Assembly (NCBI GenBank): GCA_014649555.1
Contig: BMTG01000016.1
Span: 116,628-180,627, forward strand
DNA from: Streptomyces globisporus
Lineage (GTDB): Bacteria > Actinomycetota > Actinomycetes > Streptomycetales > Streptomycetaceae
Length of the DNA: 64,000 nucleotides
Direction: 5' to 3'
Shown one piece after another: positions 37,350 to 46,618 of this stretch. The number at the start of each line of letters is the position of its first letter. The stretch's first letter is position 1. Below the pieces are notes generated by a model. That model did not search any database. It was not told where the DNA came from and saw only the letters and a program-made list of their open reading frames with translations. The translations under genes were made by a program, and so were the position numbers.

Positions 37350-37934
37350 TCATCGTGCGTCTTCGCACGTAGCGGCGGCGCGACCGTACCAAAGCGTTCC
37401 CTCGCCGTAGCGACGGGACCGCAGTGGCTCGAATCCGGCGGGCCAGCCGAATTCTCCGCCCCGGGTGCTGCGTTCCACGGTGACGAGCGCAGCGTCGGCG
37501 AGCCACCCCTGAGCACGGAGTGTGAGCAGGATCTCGCGAAGATCGTCGTCGGTGACGACGTACGGCGGATCGAGGAAGACGATGTCGTACGGGTCGGCGG
37601 GCGCCGGTCCTGTCACGATCTGTTCGGCTTTGCCGGTACGGACGTCGGCGCCCGGGAGGCCGAGGGTGCGGACGTTGTCGCGGACGGTGCGGACGGCCTT
37701 CGGGTCGGCCTCCACGAGCAGGGCGTGGACCGCGCCGCGGGAGAGCGCTTCGAGGCCGACGGCGCCGGATCCGGCGTACAGGTCGGCGACCCGGGTCCCC
37801 TCCAGGGTGCCGAGGAGCGCCTGCCAGGTGGAGAAGAGGCCCTCGCGCGCACGGTCGGAGGTGGGGCGGGTGCCGGTGCCGGGCGGGACGGCCAGGCGGC
37901 GTCCGCCGGCCGAGCCGGCGATCACGCGGGTCAT
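37350..37934 (-). CDS. rsmD: 16S rRNA (guanine(966)-N2)-methyltransferase RsmD
   Basis: RsmD methylates G966 of 16S rRNA. The 194-residue protein has the N-terminal [20 protein letters not shown], a SAM site [20 protein letters not shown] and the catalytic FLDPPY. It is followed by coaD, a conserved pair in bacteria. The ATG at 37934 begins [11 protein letters not shown]. Confidence 0.96.
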   Translation of the reverse strand: MTRVIAGSAGGRRLAVPPGTGTRPTSDRAREGLFSTWQALLGTLEGTRVADLYAGSGAVGLEALSRGAVHALLVEADPKAVRTVRDNVRTLGLPGADVRTGKAEQIVTGPAPADPYDIVFLDPPYVVTDDDLREILLTLRAQGWLADAALVTVERSTRGGEFGWPAGFEPLRSRRYGEGTLWYGRAAATCEDAR

Positions 37935-38073
37935 GGGTGTCGGGTCCTCGGGGTCGGGGGCGTCCATCGCCCGCGCGCGTACGGGCGCGGGCTGTGCGTC
38001 CACGATATGGCGTACGGCCCGCACCAGCAGGACGGCCCCGGGGCTCGCGCACCGGCAGAACGGCTCCGAGGGC

Positions 38074-40281
38074 TCACCCCTTGTCGAGATACTCCTCGCG
38101 GTCCTTGTCCAGGAGGGCGGCCAGCACCGTGCGCAGCTCCGGCAGGTGCTCCAGCTCCGGGTCGGCGGCGACGATCGCGACGGCCTCCTCGCGGGCGGCG
38201 GCGATGACCTCCTCGTCGTCGATGACGGTGAGCATCCGCAGCGAGGAGCGCACCCCGGACTGGGCCTGGCCCAGCACGTCGCCCTCGCGGCGCTGCTCCA
38301 GGTCGATCCGGGAGAGCTCGAAGCCGTCGAGGGTGGCGGCGACGGCGGAGAGGCGGGCGCGGGCGGGGCTCGCCTCGTGGGCCTCGCTGACCAGCAGGCA
38401 GAGCCCGGGGGCGGAGCCCCGGCCGACACGGCCGCGCAGCTGGTGGAGCTGGGAGACACCGAAGCGGTCGGCGTCCATGATCACCATGGCGGTGGCGTTG
38501 GGGACGTTGACGCCGACCTCGATGACGGTGGTGGCGACCAGGACGTCCACGTCCCCGGCGGCGAACCGGCGCATGACGTCGTCCTTCTCGTCGGGGTGCA
38601 TACGGCCGTGCAGCACTTCGACGGTGAGCCCGGCCAGCGCGCCCTTGCGCAGCTCGTCGGCGATCTCCAGGACGGCGAGCGGCGGGCGCTTGTCCGGATC
38701 CTCCTCGGCGGCCTTCTTCTTGGCCTTGCCCTTCTTCTCCTCCTCCGCGTCGTCACCGATGCGGGGGCAGACCACATACGCCTGGTGGCCGTTCTCGACC
38801 TCTTCTCGGACGCGTCCCCAGGCGCGGGCGAGGAAGTGGGGCTTGTCCTTGGCGGGGACGACATGGCTGGCGATCGGGGAGCGGCCGGCCGGGAGCTGGT
38901 CCAGGACGGAGGTCTCCAGGTCGCCGAAGACCGTCATCGCGACCGTACGGGGGATGGGGGTGGCGGTCATGACGAGGAGGTGGGGCGGCTGCTTCCCCTT
39001 CGATCGCAGGGCGTCGCGCTGTTCCACGCCGAAGCGGTGCTGTTCGTCCACGACGACCAGGCCCAGGTCGTGGAACTGGACCTTGTCCTCGATGAGGGCG
39101 TGGGTGCCGATGACGATCCCGGCCTCGCCGGTGACCAGGTCGAGCAGGGCCTGACGCCGGGCGGCCGTGCCCATGGAGCCGGTGAGGAGGACGACCTTGG
39201 TGCCCTGGTCCGAGCCGCCCAGCATGCCGCCCTCGGCCAGCTCGCCCATCATCTCGGTGATCGAGCGGTGGTGCTGCTGGGCGAGCACCTCGGTGGGGGC
39301 GAGCATCGCGGCCTGACCGCCCGCGTCGACCACGGCGAGCATGGCCCGCAGGGCCACCATGGTCTTGCCCGATCCCACCTCGCCCTGGAGGAGGCGGTGC
39401 ATCGGGTGCTCGGTGGCCAGGTCGTCGAAGATCTCCTTGCTGACCTTTTCCTGGCCCTCGGTGAGGGTGAAGGGCAGCTTGGCGTCGAACGCGTCCAGCA
39501 GCCCGTCCGCGACGGGGCGGCGGGCGGCGGCGGGCAGCTGGGTGTCGGCGTACCGGCGGCGGGCCAGGGCGACCTGGAGGACGAACGCCTCGTCCCATTT
39601 GAGCCGGGCCTTGGCGTCCTCGATGTCCGCCTTCGTCTGCGGCCGGTGCACCTTGAGCAGGGCCTCGGGCAACGGGGTGAAACCGCGCCCCTCGCGCAGG
39701 GCGGCGGGCAGCGGGTCCACCGCGTCCTGGGCGCTGGGCAGCACGGCGTCCACGGCCTTGGCGATCCGCCAGGAGTCGAGCTGCTTGCACGCGGGGTAGA
39801 TCGGCAGCAGCCGCCCCGCGAAGGCGTCCACGGCCTCGGTGGCCTCGTCGGCGTCGGAGGCGTCGAGCAGCTGGTACGTGGGGTGGGCCAGCTGCATCTT
39901 GCGGTTGAAGACGGAGACCTTGCCCGCGAACATCGCCTGGCGGCCCGGCAGCAGCTCCTTGTGCGGCTTGTGGACGCCGTGGCCGAAGAAGACCAGCTGG
40001 AGGCGGCCGCTGCCGTCGGTGAGGGTGACCTCCAGGCGTTTGCCCCGGCCGTTGTTGAACATCAGGATCCGGGCGTCGGCGACCTGGGCGACGACCGTGA
40101 CGTGCTCGTCCAGCGGGAGGTCGGCGAGCGCGGTCAGCTTGCCGCGCTCCTCGTACCGCCGCGGGTAGTGGTGCAGCAGATCACCGACCGTGTGCAGGTC
40201 GAGGTGTTCGGCCATCACCTTCGCGGTGGCTCCGCCGAGCAGCTTCTTGAGAGGTTCATCGAACGAGGACACGCGATCCAT
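38074..40281 (-). CDS. recG: ATP-dependent DNA helicase RecG
   Basis: RecG remodels stalled forks and recombination intermediates. The 735-residue protein has an N-terminal wedge/OB-fold region, Walker A GEVGSGKTMVALRAML, the DEQH box VVVDEQHRFGVEQR, MTATPIPRTVAMTVFGDLET and the C-terminal helicase motif LHQLRGRVGRGSAPGLC. An acidic/basic insertion rich in Glu and Lys (EEEKKGKAKKKAAEEDPDKR) lies between helicase motifs. ATG at 40281 precedes DRVSSFDEPL. It is followed 139 nt later by rsmD. Confidence 0.95.
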   Translation of the reverse strand: MDRVSSFDEPLKKLLGGATAKVMAEHLDLHTVGDLLHHYPRRYEERGKLTALADLPLDEHVTVVAQVADARILMFNNGRGKRLEVTLTDGSGRLQLVFFGHGVHKPHKELLPGRQAMFAGKVSVFNRKMQLAHPTYQLLDASDADEATEAVDAFAGRLLPIYPACKQLDSWRIAKAVDAVLPSAQDAVDPLPAALREGRGFTPLPEALLKVHRPQTKADIEDAKARLKWDEAFVLQVALARRRYADTQLPAAARRPVADGLLDAFDAKLPFTLTEGQEKVSKEIFDDLATEHPMHRLLQGEVGSGKTMVALRAMLAVVDAGGQAAMLAPTEVLAQQHHRSITEMMGELAEGGMLGGSDQGTKVVLLTGSMGTAARRQALLDLVTGEAGIVIGTHALIEDKVQFHDLGLVVVDEQHRFGVEQRDALRSKGKQPPHLLVMTATPIPRTVAMTVFGDLETSVLDQLPAGRSPIASHVVPAKDKPHFLARAWGRVREEVENGHQAYVVCPRIGDDAEEEKKGKAKKKAAEEDPDKRPPLAVLEIADELRKGALAGLTVEVLHGRMHPDEKDDVMRRFAAGDVDVLVATTVIEVGVNVPNATAMVIMDADRFGVSQLHQLRGRVGRGSAPGLCLLVSEAHEASPARARLSAVAATLDGFELSRIDLEQRREGDVLGQAQSGVRSSLRMLTVIDDEEVIAAAREEAVAIVAADPELEHLPELRTVLAALLDKDREEYLDKG

Positions 40282-40343
40282 TGCACACCACGGCACTGAC
40301 AGCTGTCCGCCGGGCACGCACGGCCCGTCGGTACCACTCGCCG

Positions 40344-42092
40344 CTACTCGACGCCGATCAGCAGCGGTGCGCGCTGGTGGCCGCCCCGGTAGACCACCGT
40401 GTCCACGGCGAGATGGCCCTCCCGTACGTGCTCCTCCAACGCGTCGGCCAGCGAGTCCGGGACGTCCTCGCCGAGGACGAGGGTGACCAGTTCGCCGCCC
40501 GCGGCCAGCATCCGGTCGAGCACGGTGCGGGCGGTGTGCGGGACGTCGGAGCCGATCACAGCCACGTCGCCGTCGATCAGCCCGAGGATGTCCCCGGCCT
40601 GGCAGATGCCCGCCATGGTCCACGACTGGCGCTCGGCGACGGCCAGTTCGGCGTAGCGGGTGGCGCCGGCGGCGGCGGTCATGGCGACCACGTCCTCGTC
40701 GAAGCCGCGGTCGGGCTCGTGGACGGCGAGCGCGGCGATGCCCTGGACGGCGGCGCGGGTGGGGACGAGGGCGACCCGGACCCCCTCGGTCCTGGCCTGT
40801 TCGGCGGCGGCCGCCGCGGTGTGGCGCAGGGCCGCGTCGTTGGGCAGCAGGACCACCTCGCGGGCGTGGGCTCGGCGGATGGCGTCGACCAGCTCGCCGC
40901 TGGCGGGGGGTTCGCCGGGGCGGGCGATCACGGTGGTGGCCCCGGCCTCGGTGCAGAGCCCGGCCAGGCCGTCGCCGGGGACCACGACGACGACGGCGCG
41001 CTGGGCGGGTTCGGCCTGGACGCGGACGTCGTGGCCGCTCTCGGTGGCGAAGTGGGTGATCCGGATCCGGTAGGGCCGCCCGGCCTCGACGCCCGCCTCC
41101 ACGGCCGCGCCGGCGTCGTCGACATGGACGTGGACGTGCCAGAGCCCGTCACCGCCGACCACGACCAGGGAGTCGCCGAGCGCGTCGAGCCGGGTACGCA
41201 GCCGGGCCACCTGCTCGTCCCCGGCCTCCAGGAGGTAGATCACCTCGAACGCGGGCCCGGCGCCACCGTCCTCGGGGCAGTCCAGCGGCCCCTCGGCGGA
41301 AAGGCCCGCTGCCGGAAGGCCCGCTGCCGGAAGGCTCCCCTCCGTGACGCCTTCCACCGGGGTGCCGCCCACCGGCAGCCCCACCACGGACCCCCCGTCC
41401 ACGGTCACGGGCGTCTTCGCGGCGTTCCCGGAAGCGGTACGGGGTCCTCGTACCGGAGCCTGTCCGGTCACCGTCTCCACCAGCGCGCCCAGCACCGCCA
41501 CCAGCCCCCGGCCCCCGGCGTCGACCACGCCGGCCCGGCCGAGGACGGCGAGCTGCTCGGGGGTGCGCGCGAGGGCGGCGCGCGCCCCCTCGTAGGCGGC
41601 GGTGACGACGGTGCGCAGGTCGGGGTCCTCGCCCCGGGCTGCCTGGGCGGCCTCGGCAGCGACGGTGAGCACGGTGCCCTCGACGGGGTGGGCCACGGCC
41701 TGCCGGGCCGCGTCGGCGGCGCTCGTGAGAGCGAGGCGCAGATGGGCGGCGTCGCCGCCGTCGGCCAGCACCCCGGCCATACCGCGCAGCAGCTGGGCCA
41801 GGATCGTGCCGGAGTTCCCGCGGGCGCCGATCAGGGCACCGTGCGCCATGGCACGTACGGCGTCGGCGGTGGCGGGTGCGGTGGCGCCGGTCTCATGGGC
41901 GGCGAAGACGGCTTCGACGGCCGCTGCCGCGGACTCGACGGTCAGATAGAGGTTGGTGCCGGTGTCCCCGTCGGCGATGGGATAGACGTTGATCGCGTCG
42001 ATCTCCGCGCGCTCCCGGCCCAGCGCCTCCAGGGCCAGTGAGCACCACCTGCGTACCGCGACGGCGTCCAGGTCGTCGGGGAGCTGCGGCAC
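40344..42092 (-). CDS. DAK2-domain, FakA-like protein
   Basis: DAK-domain proteins such as FakA bind ATP and phosphorylate fatty acids or other acyl groups. The 582-residue protein has the N-terminal DAK2 motif INVYPIADGDTGTNLYLTVE and GARGNSGTILAQLLRG, and a C-terminal DegV-like/EDD region. GTG at 42092 follows AAGGAGG, a perfect Shine-Dalgarno sequence, at 7 nt. A Pro/Ala/Gly segment around residues 250-265 contains an exact tandem repeat. Its acyl-carrier partner is not in this window. Confidence 0.88.
   Translation of the reverse strand: MPQLPDDLDAVAVRRWCSLALEALGRERAEIDAINVYPIADGDTGTNLYLTVESAAAAVEAVFAAHETGATAPATADAVRAMAHGALIGARGNSGTILAQLLRGMAGVLADGGDAAHLRLALTSAADAARQAVAHPVEGTVLTVAAEAAQAARGEDPDLRTVVTAAYEGARAALARTPEQLAVLGRAGVVDAGGRGLVAVLGALVETVTGQAPVRGPRTASGNAAKTPVTVDGGSVVGLPVGGTPVEGVTEGSLPAAGLPAAGLSAEGPLDCPEDGGAGPAFEVIYLLEAGDEQVARLRTRLDALGDSLVVVGGDGLWHVHVHVDDAGAAVEAGVEAGRPYRIRITHFATESGHDVRVQAEPAQRAVVVVVPGDGLAGLCTEAGATTVIARPGEPPASGELVDAIRRAHAREVVLLPNDAALRHTAAAAAEQARTEGVRVALVPTRAAVQGIAALAVHEPDRGFDEDVVAMTAAAGATRYAELAVAERQSWTMAGICQAGDILGLIDGDVAVIGSDVPHTARTVLDRMLAAGGELVTLVLGEDVPDSLADALEEHVREGHLAVDTVVYRGGHQRAPLLIGVE
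41303..41332. repeat. In-frame 15-bp tandem repeat in the DAK gene
   Basis: Two exact copies of GGCCCGCTGCCGGAA lie side by side and encode, on the minus strand, a repeated PAAGL unit. Copy number may vary between strains. Confidence 0.8.
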
Positions 42093-42228
42093 CGATGGTC
42101 CTCCTTGAGCGGCCGTGGCAACGGGCTGCACCGCAGGTTAGCCCGCCTTCCGGGGTCCCGGCAGGGACAGGGGGCGGGAGGGCGGGCGGCCGAGCCATGG
42201 TAGTTTCGTATCTCCGAAGCAGGCGTTG

Positions 42229-42234
42229 TATGCT
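42229..42234 (+). promoter_or_regulatory. Possible -10 box for rpmB
   Basis: TATGCT lies 115 nt upstream of the rpmB GTG. No clear -35 box is at the right distance, so this is tentative. Confidence 0.35.
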
Positions 42235-42296
42235 GCTCCGGTTGCCCGATGAGAGTCGGGACATTCCCCCGGTACCGCCACTTCAGTCCAACTGAA

Positions 42297-42310
42297 TCCG
42301 GCGCGCCGGA
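42297..42310. promoter_or_regulatory. 14-bp palindrome in the rpmB leader
   Basis: TCCGGCGCGCCGGA lies 39-52 nt before the start codon. It may be a leader hairpin or a protein site; ribosomal protein leaders can be autoregulatory. Confidence 0.35.
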
Positions 42311-42348
42311 ATTCACTGTAAGTGCATCTGAAGTCTTTGGAGTGACCC

Positions 42349-42534
42349 GTGGCTGCCAACTGCGACGTTTGCGGCAAGGGGCCGAGCTTCGGCAACAGCG
42401 TTTCGTTCTCGCACCGCCGTACGTCTCGTCGCTGGAATCCCAACATCCAGCGCGTGCGTGCCGTGGTCGGTCGGACGCCGAAGCGGCTCAACGTCTGCAC
42501 CTCGTGCATCAAGGCCGGCAAGGTCGCGCGCTGA
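42349..42534 (+). CDS. rpmB: 50S ribosomal protein L28
   Basis: The 61-residue L28 begins [20 protein letters not shown] and ends with [12 protein letters not shown]. CxxC pairs show the zinc-binding (C+) form; a Cys-less paralogue elsewhere in the genome would be expected from other Streptomyces. GTG is preceded by GGAG. It is monocistronic, closed by a canonical terminator. Confidence 0.97.
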   Translation: MAANCDVCGKGPSFGNSVSFSHRRTSRRWNPNIQRVRAVVGRTPKRLNVCTSCIKAGKVAR

Positions 42535-42567
42535 CGTCCCCGTCGTAGCGCAGCCTTCCGGTTGCCC

Positions 42568-42601
42568 AAAAAGCCGGTCCACCTCGGTGGACCGGCTTTT
42601 T
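42568..42601 (+). terminator. Intrinsic terminator after rpmB
   Basis: A 16-bp stem (AAAAAGCCGGTCCACC/GGTGGACCGGCTTTTT) with a 2-nt loop ends in a T-run. It can also act on the minus strand for thiD because it starts with A bases. Confidence 0.9.
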
Positions 42602-42608
42602 GCTGTGC

Positions 42609-43433
42609 TCAGGTGGCGGTCTGCCCGGAAGAAGGGCGGGTCAGCCAGCCGTGGTCGACCGGCCCGATGCCACCGCCGAGCGGGAAGCCGGCCTCGATCG
42701 CGCCGGTGACGTAATTCTTCGCACCCTGGACCGCCGTGGGGACGTCCATCCCGAGCGCGAGCCCGGAGGCGATGGCGGAGGCCAGCGTGCAGCCGGTGCC
42801 GTGGGTGTGGCGGTTGTCGTGCCGGGGGGCGCGCAGCCAGTGTTCCGCGCTCCCGTCGGTGAGCAGGTCCACCGCCTCCCCGGGCAGATGGCCGCCCTTG
42901 ATGACGACCCAGCGCGGCCCGAAGCCGAGGATCTCCTCGGCGGCCCGGCGCATCCCGTTCTCGTCGGTGACCCGGACGCCGGTCAGCTGGGCCACTTCGT
43001 CGAGGTTCGGGGTGGCGACGGTGGCGGTGGGGAGCAGCTTGGTGCGTACGGAGTCGAGGGCCTCGGCGGCGAGCAGCGCGTCCCCGTGCTTGGAGACGCC
43101 GACCGGGTCGACGACGACGGGGGCCCCGGTTCCGGCGAGGAGTCCGGCGACGGTCTCCACGAGGGCGGCGGAGGCGAGCATGCCGGTCTTCACGGCCTGG
43201 ACGCCGATGTCGTCGACGACGCTGCGGTACTGGGCGCGTACGGCCTCCACCGGAAGCTCCCACGCGCCCTGGACGCCGAGGGAGTTCTGTGCGGTGACGG
43301 CGGTGAGCACGCTCATGCCGTGCACGCCGAGGGCGAGCATCGTCTTCAGATCGGCCTGGATCCCCGCACCGCCGCCGGAGTCGGATCCGGCGACGGTGAG
43401 CACGCGGGGCAAGGCAGCGGTACGTATGGGCAT
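42609..43433 (-). CDS. thiD: HMP/HMP-P kinase ThiD
   Basis: ThiD makes hydroxymethylpyrimidine diphosphate for thiamine synthesis. The 274-residue ribokinase-fold protein has [31 protein letters not shown] and [14 protein letters not shown] with the catalytic Asp/Gly region. The ATG at 43433 (MPIRTA) was chosen; a TTG 9 nt upstream is possible. It lies 17 nt after the thiL stop, so both form one unit. Confidence 0.94.
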   Translation of the reverse strand: MPIRTAALPRVLTVAGSDSGGGAGIQADLKTMLALGVHGMSVLTAVTAQNSLGVQGAWELPVEAVRAQYRSVVDDIGVQAVKTGMLASAALVETVAGLLAGTGAPVVVDPVGVSKHGDALLAAEALDSVRTKLLPTATVATPNLDEVAQLTGVRVTDENGMRRAAEEILGFGPRWVVIKGGHLPGEAVDLLTDGSAEHWLRAPRHDNRHTHGTGCTLASAIASGLALGMDVPTAVQGAKNYVTGAIEAGFPLGGGIGPVDHGWLTRPSSGQTAT

Positions 43434-43450
43434 ACGCAGCAATCTAGTGC

Positions 43451-44431
43451 TCAGGCGCGCGGCGGAGTGTCCTCGATGGCGCCGAAGTGGTCCCAGCCGC
43501 CCTTGCTGGTCCAGGGGGCGCCGTCGACGGTGACCTGGGGCAGGGCGGAGGGGTTGAGGACCTCACCGATCACCTTCCAGCGGGCGGGGAGCTTCACGTC
43601 GGGCGGGAAGGTCGCCACGATCGCGTGGTCCTCTCCCCCGGTCAGCACCCACTGGAGCGGGTCGACGCCGACGGCCTGGCCGATGTCGGACATCTGCGAG
43701 GGGATGTCGATGAGCCCGGAGCGCAGGTCGATCCGGCATTTGCTGGCCTCCGCGATGTGCCCGAGGTCGGCGACGAGCCCGTCGCTGACGTCGGTCATGG
43801 CGGTGGCACCGAGCCCGGCGGCCGCGGGACCCGCGTGGTACGGCGGTTCGGGGCGGCGGTGGGCCTCGACGAAGGCGCGGGGCGAGCGGAAGCCGCGGGA
43901 GAGTACCGCGTAACCGGCCGCCGACCAGCCGAGCCAGCCGGTGACCGCGACGACGTCGCCGGGACGGGCGCCGCCCCGGGTGACCGGTTCGTGGTTGCGC
44001 AGGTCGCCGAGGGCGGTGATCGCGACGGTGATCGTGTCGCCGCCCACCACATCGCCGCCGACCACGGCCGCGCCCGCCACCTGGCATTCGTCGCGGAGCC
44101 CGTCCATCAGCTCGGCGGCCCAGGTGACGGGGAGGTCGGCGGGGACGACGAGGCCGAGGAGCAGGGCGGTGGGCACCGCGCCCATCGCCGCGATGTCGGC
44201 GAGGTTCTGGGCTGCCGCCTTGCGGCCGACGTCGTACGCCGTCGACCAGTCACGGCGGAAGTGCCGCCCTTCCAGCAGGATGTCCGTACTGGCCACGACC
44301 CTGCGGTCGGGGGCGGCCACGACCGCGGCGTCGTCGCCGGGCCCCAGCCGTACCGCCGGAGTGGTGGTGAGCCGGGACGTGAGCTCTCTGATGAGCCCGA
44401 ACTCCCCCAACTCGCCCACGGTTCCCTTCAC
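43451..44431 (-). CDS. thiL: Thiamine-monophosphate kinase ThiL
   Basis: ThiL phosphorylates thiamine monophosphate to thiamine diphosphate. The 326-residue protein shows the N-terminal [16 protein letters not shown], the GPGDDAAVV motif, DILLEGRHF and the AIR-synthase-like core with [16 protein letters not shown]. The GTG at 44431 gives the family's N-terminus; AGGAGAGG lies a little far upstream (about 12 nt). Salvage or synthesis use is shared with thiD. Confidence 0.94.
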   Translation of the reverse strand: MKGTVGELGEFGLIRELTSRLTTTPAVRLGPGDDAAVVAAPDRRVVASTDILLEGRHFRRDWSTAYDVGRKAAAQNLADIAAMGAVPTALLLGLVVPADLPVTWAAELMDGLRDECQVAGAAVVGGDVVGGDTITVAITALGDLRNHEPVTRGGARPGDVVAVTGWLGWSAAGYAVLSRGFRSPRAFVEAHRRPEPPYHAGPAAAGLGATAMTDVSDGLVADLGHIAEASKCRIDLRSGLIDIPSQMSDIGQAVGVDPLQWVLTGGEDHAIVATFPPDVKLPARWKVIGEVLNPSALPQVTVDGAPWTSKGGWDHFGAIEDTPPRA

Positions 44432-44650
44432 CGAGTCTCACCTCTCCTTTATCGCCCCGGACACCCGTCCGGGCCCCCGGTCGCGAGCCGTCTGTGCTGT
44501 CGGTACCGTCAAGAGATACGTCAACTTCTGCGCCCTGTACGCCACGCTGTGGGCGTCATCCGGCCCGTAGGTCTCCCCGCGGCCCGCGGCAACGCGATAA
44601 CGTGGCGTCCCTTTCCCCCACATGATCCTCGTGGCCGCCCTGGAGGTTCC

Positions 44651-44884
44651 GTGGTACAGGCGTACATCCTCATCCAGACCGAGGTGGGCAAGGCGTCGAT
44701 CGTCGCCGAGACCATCTCCAAGATTCCGGGAGTCATCCAGGCAGAGGACGTCACCGGTCCGTACGACGTGATCGTGCGGGCCCAGGCAGACACGGTCGAC
44801 GAACTCGGCCGCATGGTGGTCGCCAAAGTGCAGCAGGTGGACGGCATCACACGGACCCTGACCTGCCCGGTCGTCCACCTCTGA
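44651..44884 (+). CDS. Stand-alone RAM/AsnC ligand-binding domain protein
   Basis: The 77-residue protein consists of one RAM domain of the Lrp/AsnC type, VQAYILIQTEVGKASIVAET, with DVTGPYDVIVRAQADTVDEL, and has no helix-turn-helix. Such proteins form rings that bind amino acids and may partner full-length Lrp proteins. GTG at 44651 follows GGAGG at 4 nt. It is divergent from thiL. Confidence 0.9.
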   Translation: MVQAYILIQTEVGKASIVAETISKIPGVIQAEDVTGPYDVIVRAQADTVDELGRMVVAKVQQVDGITRTLTCPVVHL

Positions 44885-44892
44885 CCCCCGTC

Positions 44893-44898
44893 TAGGCT
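44893..44898 (+). promoter_or_regulatory. -10 box of a leaderless DUF3515 transcript
   Basis: TAGGCT lies 6 nt before the GTG start at 44905, where no good ribosome site exists. This spacing is typical of leaderless genes in actinobacteria. Confidence 0.5.
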
Positions 44899-44904
44899 GG
44901 GCCG

Positions 44905-45393
44905 GTGACGTCATCCGCCCGCCGTTCCCCCCGCTCGATATTCCTCGGTCCGTCCGCTGCCGTGCTCGTGCTGGCCGCGGCGGGCTGTTCCCTCAGCGAC
45001 GACCAGCCCTCGGTCCCGGTTCCCACACCGTCCGCGGAGGCCGCCGCGTACTGCGAGGCCCTGCACGAGGAACTGCCGAAGACCGTCCTCGAACTGGAAC
45101 GCAGTGACCCCTCCCCCGATTCGGAGCTGACCGCCGGCTGGGGGGACGGGGCGATCGTACTGCGCTGCGGGGTCCCCCGGCCCGCGAAGATGGACGACCC
45201 TCAGTCGGAGGGCGTCGAGGCGGACGGGGTGCAGTGGATGCTGGAGGAGCGCGAGGGCTCCGGTCCGCGGTTCACCACCACGTACCGCAAGGCGTACGTC
45301 GAGGTCACGCTGGATTCGACGTACGCCCACGACATCACGCCGCTGGCCTCGTTCGCCGGCCCCGTCTCGAAGACGGTCCCCGGAAAATTCTGA
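44905..45393 (+). CDS. DUF3515 family lipoprotein
   Basis: The 162-residue protein has a Tat/Sec-like basic N-terminus, a hydrophobic segment and the lipobox LAAAGC at about residues 23-28, so it should be anchored to the outer face of the membrane. DUF3515 proteins have no known function. The domain includes AAAYCEALHEELPKTVLELE and WGDGAIVLRCGVPRP. No Shine-Dalgarno is seen and a -10-like TAGGCT is 6 nt upstream, so it may be leaderless. It faces ddlA with only 15 nt between stop codons. Confidence 0.88.
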   Translation: MTSSARRSPRSIFLGPSAAVLVLAAAGCSLSDDQPSVPVPTPSAEAAAYCEALHEELPKTVLELERSDPSPDSELTAGWGDGAIVLRCGVPRPAKMDDPQSEGVEADGVQWMLEEREGSGPRFTTTYRKAYVEVTLDSTYAHDITPLASFAGPVSKTVPGKF

Positions 45394-45408
45394 GTCCCGC
45401 TTCCGGAT

Positions 45409-46584
45409 TCAGCGCAGTCCGGTGGAGCGGGTCAACGCGGCCTGGATCAGCCGGTCGACCAGCTCCGGGTAGCTCACGCCGCTCTCCTGCCACATGCGCG
45501 GGTACATGGAGATCGGGGTGAAGCCCGGCAGGGTGTTGATCTCGTTGATGACGAAGGTGCCGTCCTCGGTGAGGAAGAAGTCGGCGCGCACCAGGCCCTC
45601 GCAGGAGACCGCGTCGAAGGCGGCGACGGCGAGCCGCTGCACCTCGGCGGCCTGCTCCTCGGTGAGCGGCGCCGGCACCAGACCCGCGGCCGAGTCGATG
45701 TACTTGGCCTCGAAGTCGTAGAAGTCGTGCGCGGTGACCGGCGGGATCTCGGCGGGCACGCTGGCGCGCGGGCCGTCCTCGAACTCCAGCACCCCGCACT
45801 CGATCTCCCGGCCGCGCAGCAGCGACTCGACGAGGAACTTCGGGTCGTGGCGACGGGCCTCCTCGATCGCCGCGTCGAGGCCGGACAGGTCGTCGACCTT
45901 GGTGATGCCCATCGAGGAGCCGCCGCGGGCGGGCTTGATGAACAGCGGCCAGCCGTGCTCGCCGGCGAAGTCCACGATCCGCTTGCGGGCGGCGGCGGGG
46001 TCGTTGTCCCACTCGCGGGGCCGGACGACCTCGTAGGGTCCGACGGGCAGCCCGAAGGAGATGAAGACGCGCTTCATGTACTCCTTGTCCTGGCCGACGG
46101 CGGAGGCGAGGACGCCCGCACCGACGTAGGGCACACCGGAGAGTTCGAGAAGGCCCTGGAGGGTGCCGTCCTCGCCGTACGGGCCGTGCAGCACGGGGAA
46201 GACGACGTCGACCTCGCCCAGCGCCTTGGGCACCGCGCCGGGCTCGGTGTAGACGACCTCGCGGCTGCTCGGGTCCACGGAGAGCACGACGCTGCCCTCG
46301 GCGGCCCCGGCGAGCCGGTCCACGTCGGGGACCTTGCGGTCGGTGATGGCCATGCGTTCGGGCTCGTCGGCGGTGAGCGCCCAGCGGCCGTCCGTCGTAA
46401 TGCCGATCGGCAGGACGTCGTACTTCGTCCGGTCGATGGCCTTCATGACGGCGCCGGCCGTGACGACCGAGATGCCGTGTTCGGAGCTGCGACCGCCGAA
46501 CACGACGGCCACACGGGGTTTACGGCCGTGCGGCTCAGGGCTCTCGGCGCGCTCAGGGCTCTGGGGGAGGTTCTCGCTGCTCAT
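45409..46584 (-). CDS. ddlA: D-alanine--D-alanine ligase
   Basis: Ddl makes the D-Ala-D-Ala dipeptide for peptidoglycan. The 391-residue ATP-grasp enzyme has RVAVVFGGRSSEHGISVVTA, FPVLHGPYGEDGTLQGLLEL, FIKPARGGSSMGITKV and INEINTLPGFTPISMYPRMW. The active-site Tyr in the omega loop region HDFYDFEAKY fits a Tyr-type ligase making D-Ala-D-Ala rather than D-Ala-D-Lac. It follows gpsA by 34 nt in the plsC-gpsA-ddlA unit. Confidence 0.96.
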   Translation of the reverse strand: MSSENLPQSPERAESPEPHGRKPRVAVVFGGRSSEHGISVVTAGAVMKAIDRTKYDVLPIGITTDGRWALTADEPERMAITDRKVPDVDRLAGAAEGSVVLSVDPSSREVVYTEPGAVPKALGEVDVVFPVLHGPYGEDGTLQGLLELSGVPYVGAGVLASAVGQDKEYMKRVFISFGLPVGPYEVVRPREWDNDPAAARKRIVDFAGEHGWPLFIKPARGGSSMGITKVDDLSGLDAAIEEARRHDPKFLVESLLRGREIECGVLEFEDGPRASVPAEIPPVTAHDFYDFEAKYIDSAAGLVPAPLTEEQAAEVQRLAVAAFDAVSCEGLVRADFFLTEDGTFVINEINTLPGFTPISMYPRMWQESGVSYPELVDRLIQAALTRSTGLR

Positions 46585-46618
46585 ATCGCGATGAGCGTAC
46601 CTGCTGGTAAGAGCGGCG

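Noticed and set aside
37323-37353. ATG at 37353 as the coaD start
   Set aside because: It gives an ATGA overlap with rsmD but adds ten residues; the GTG at 37323 has a better ribosome site and gives the normal length. Still possible.
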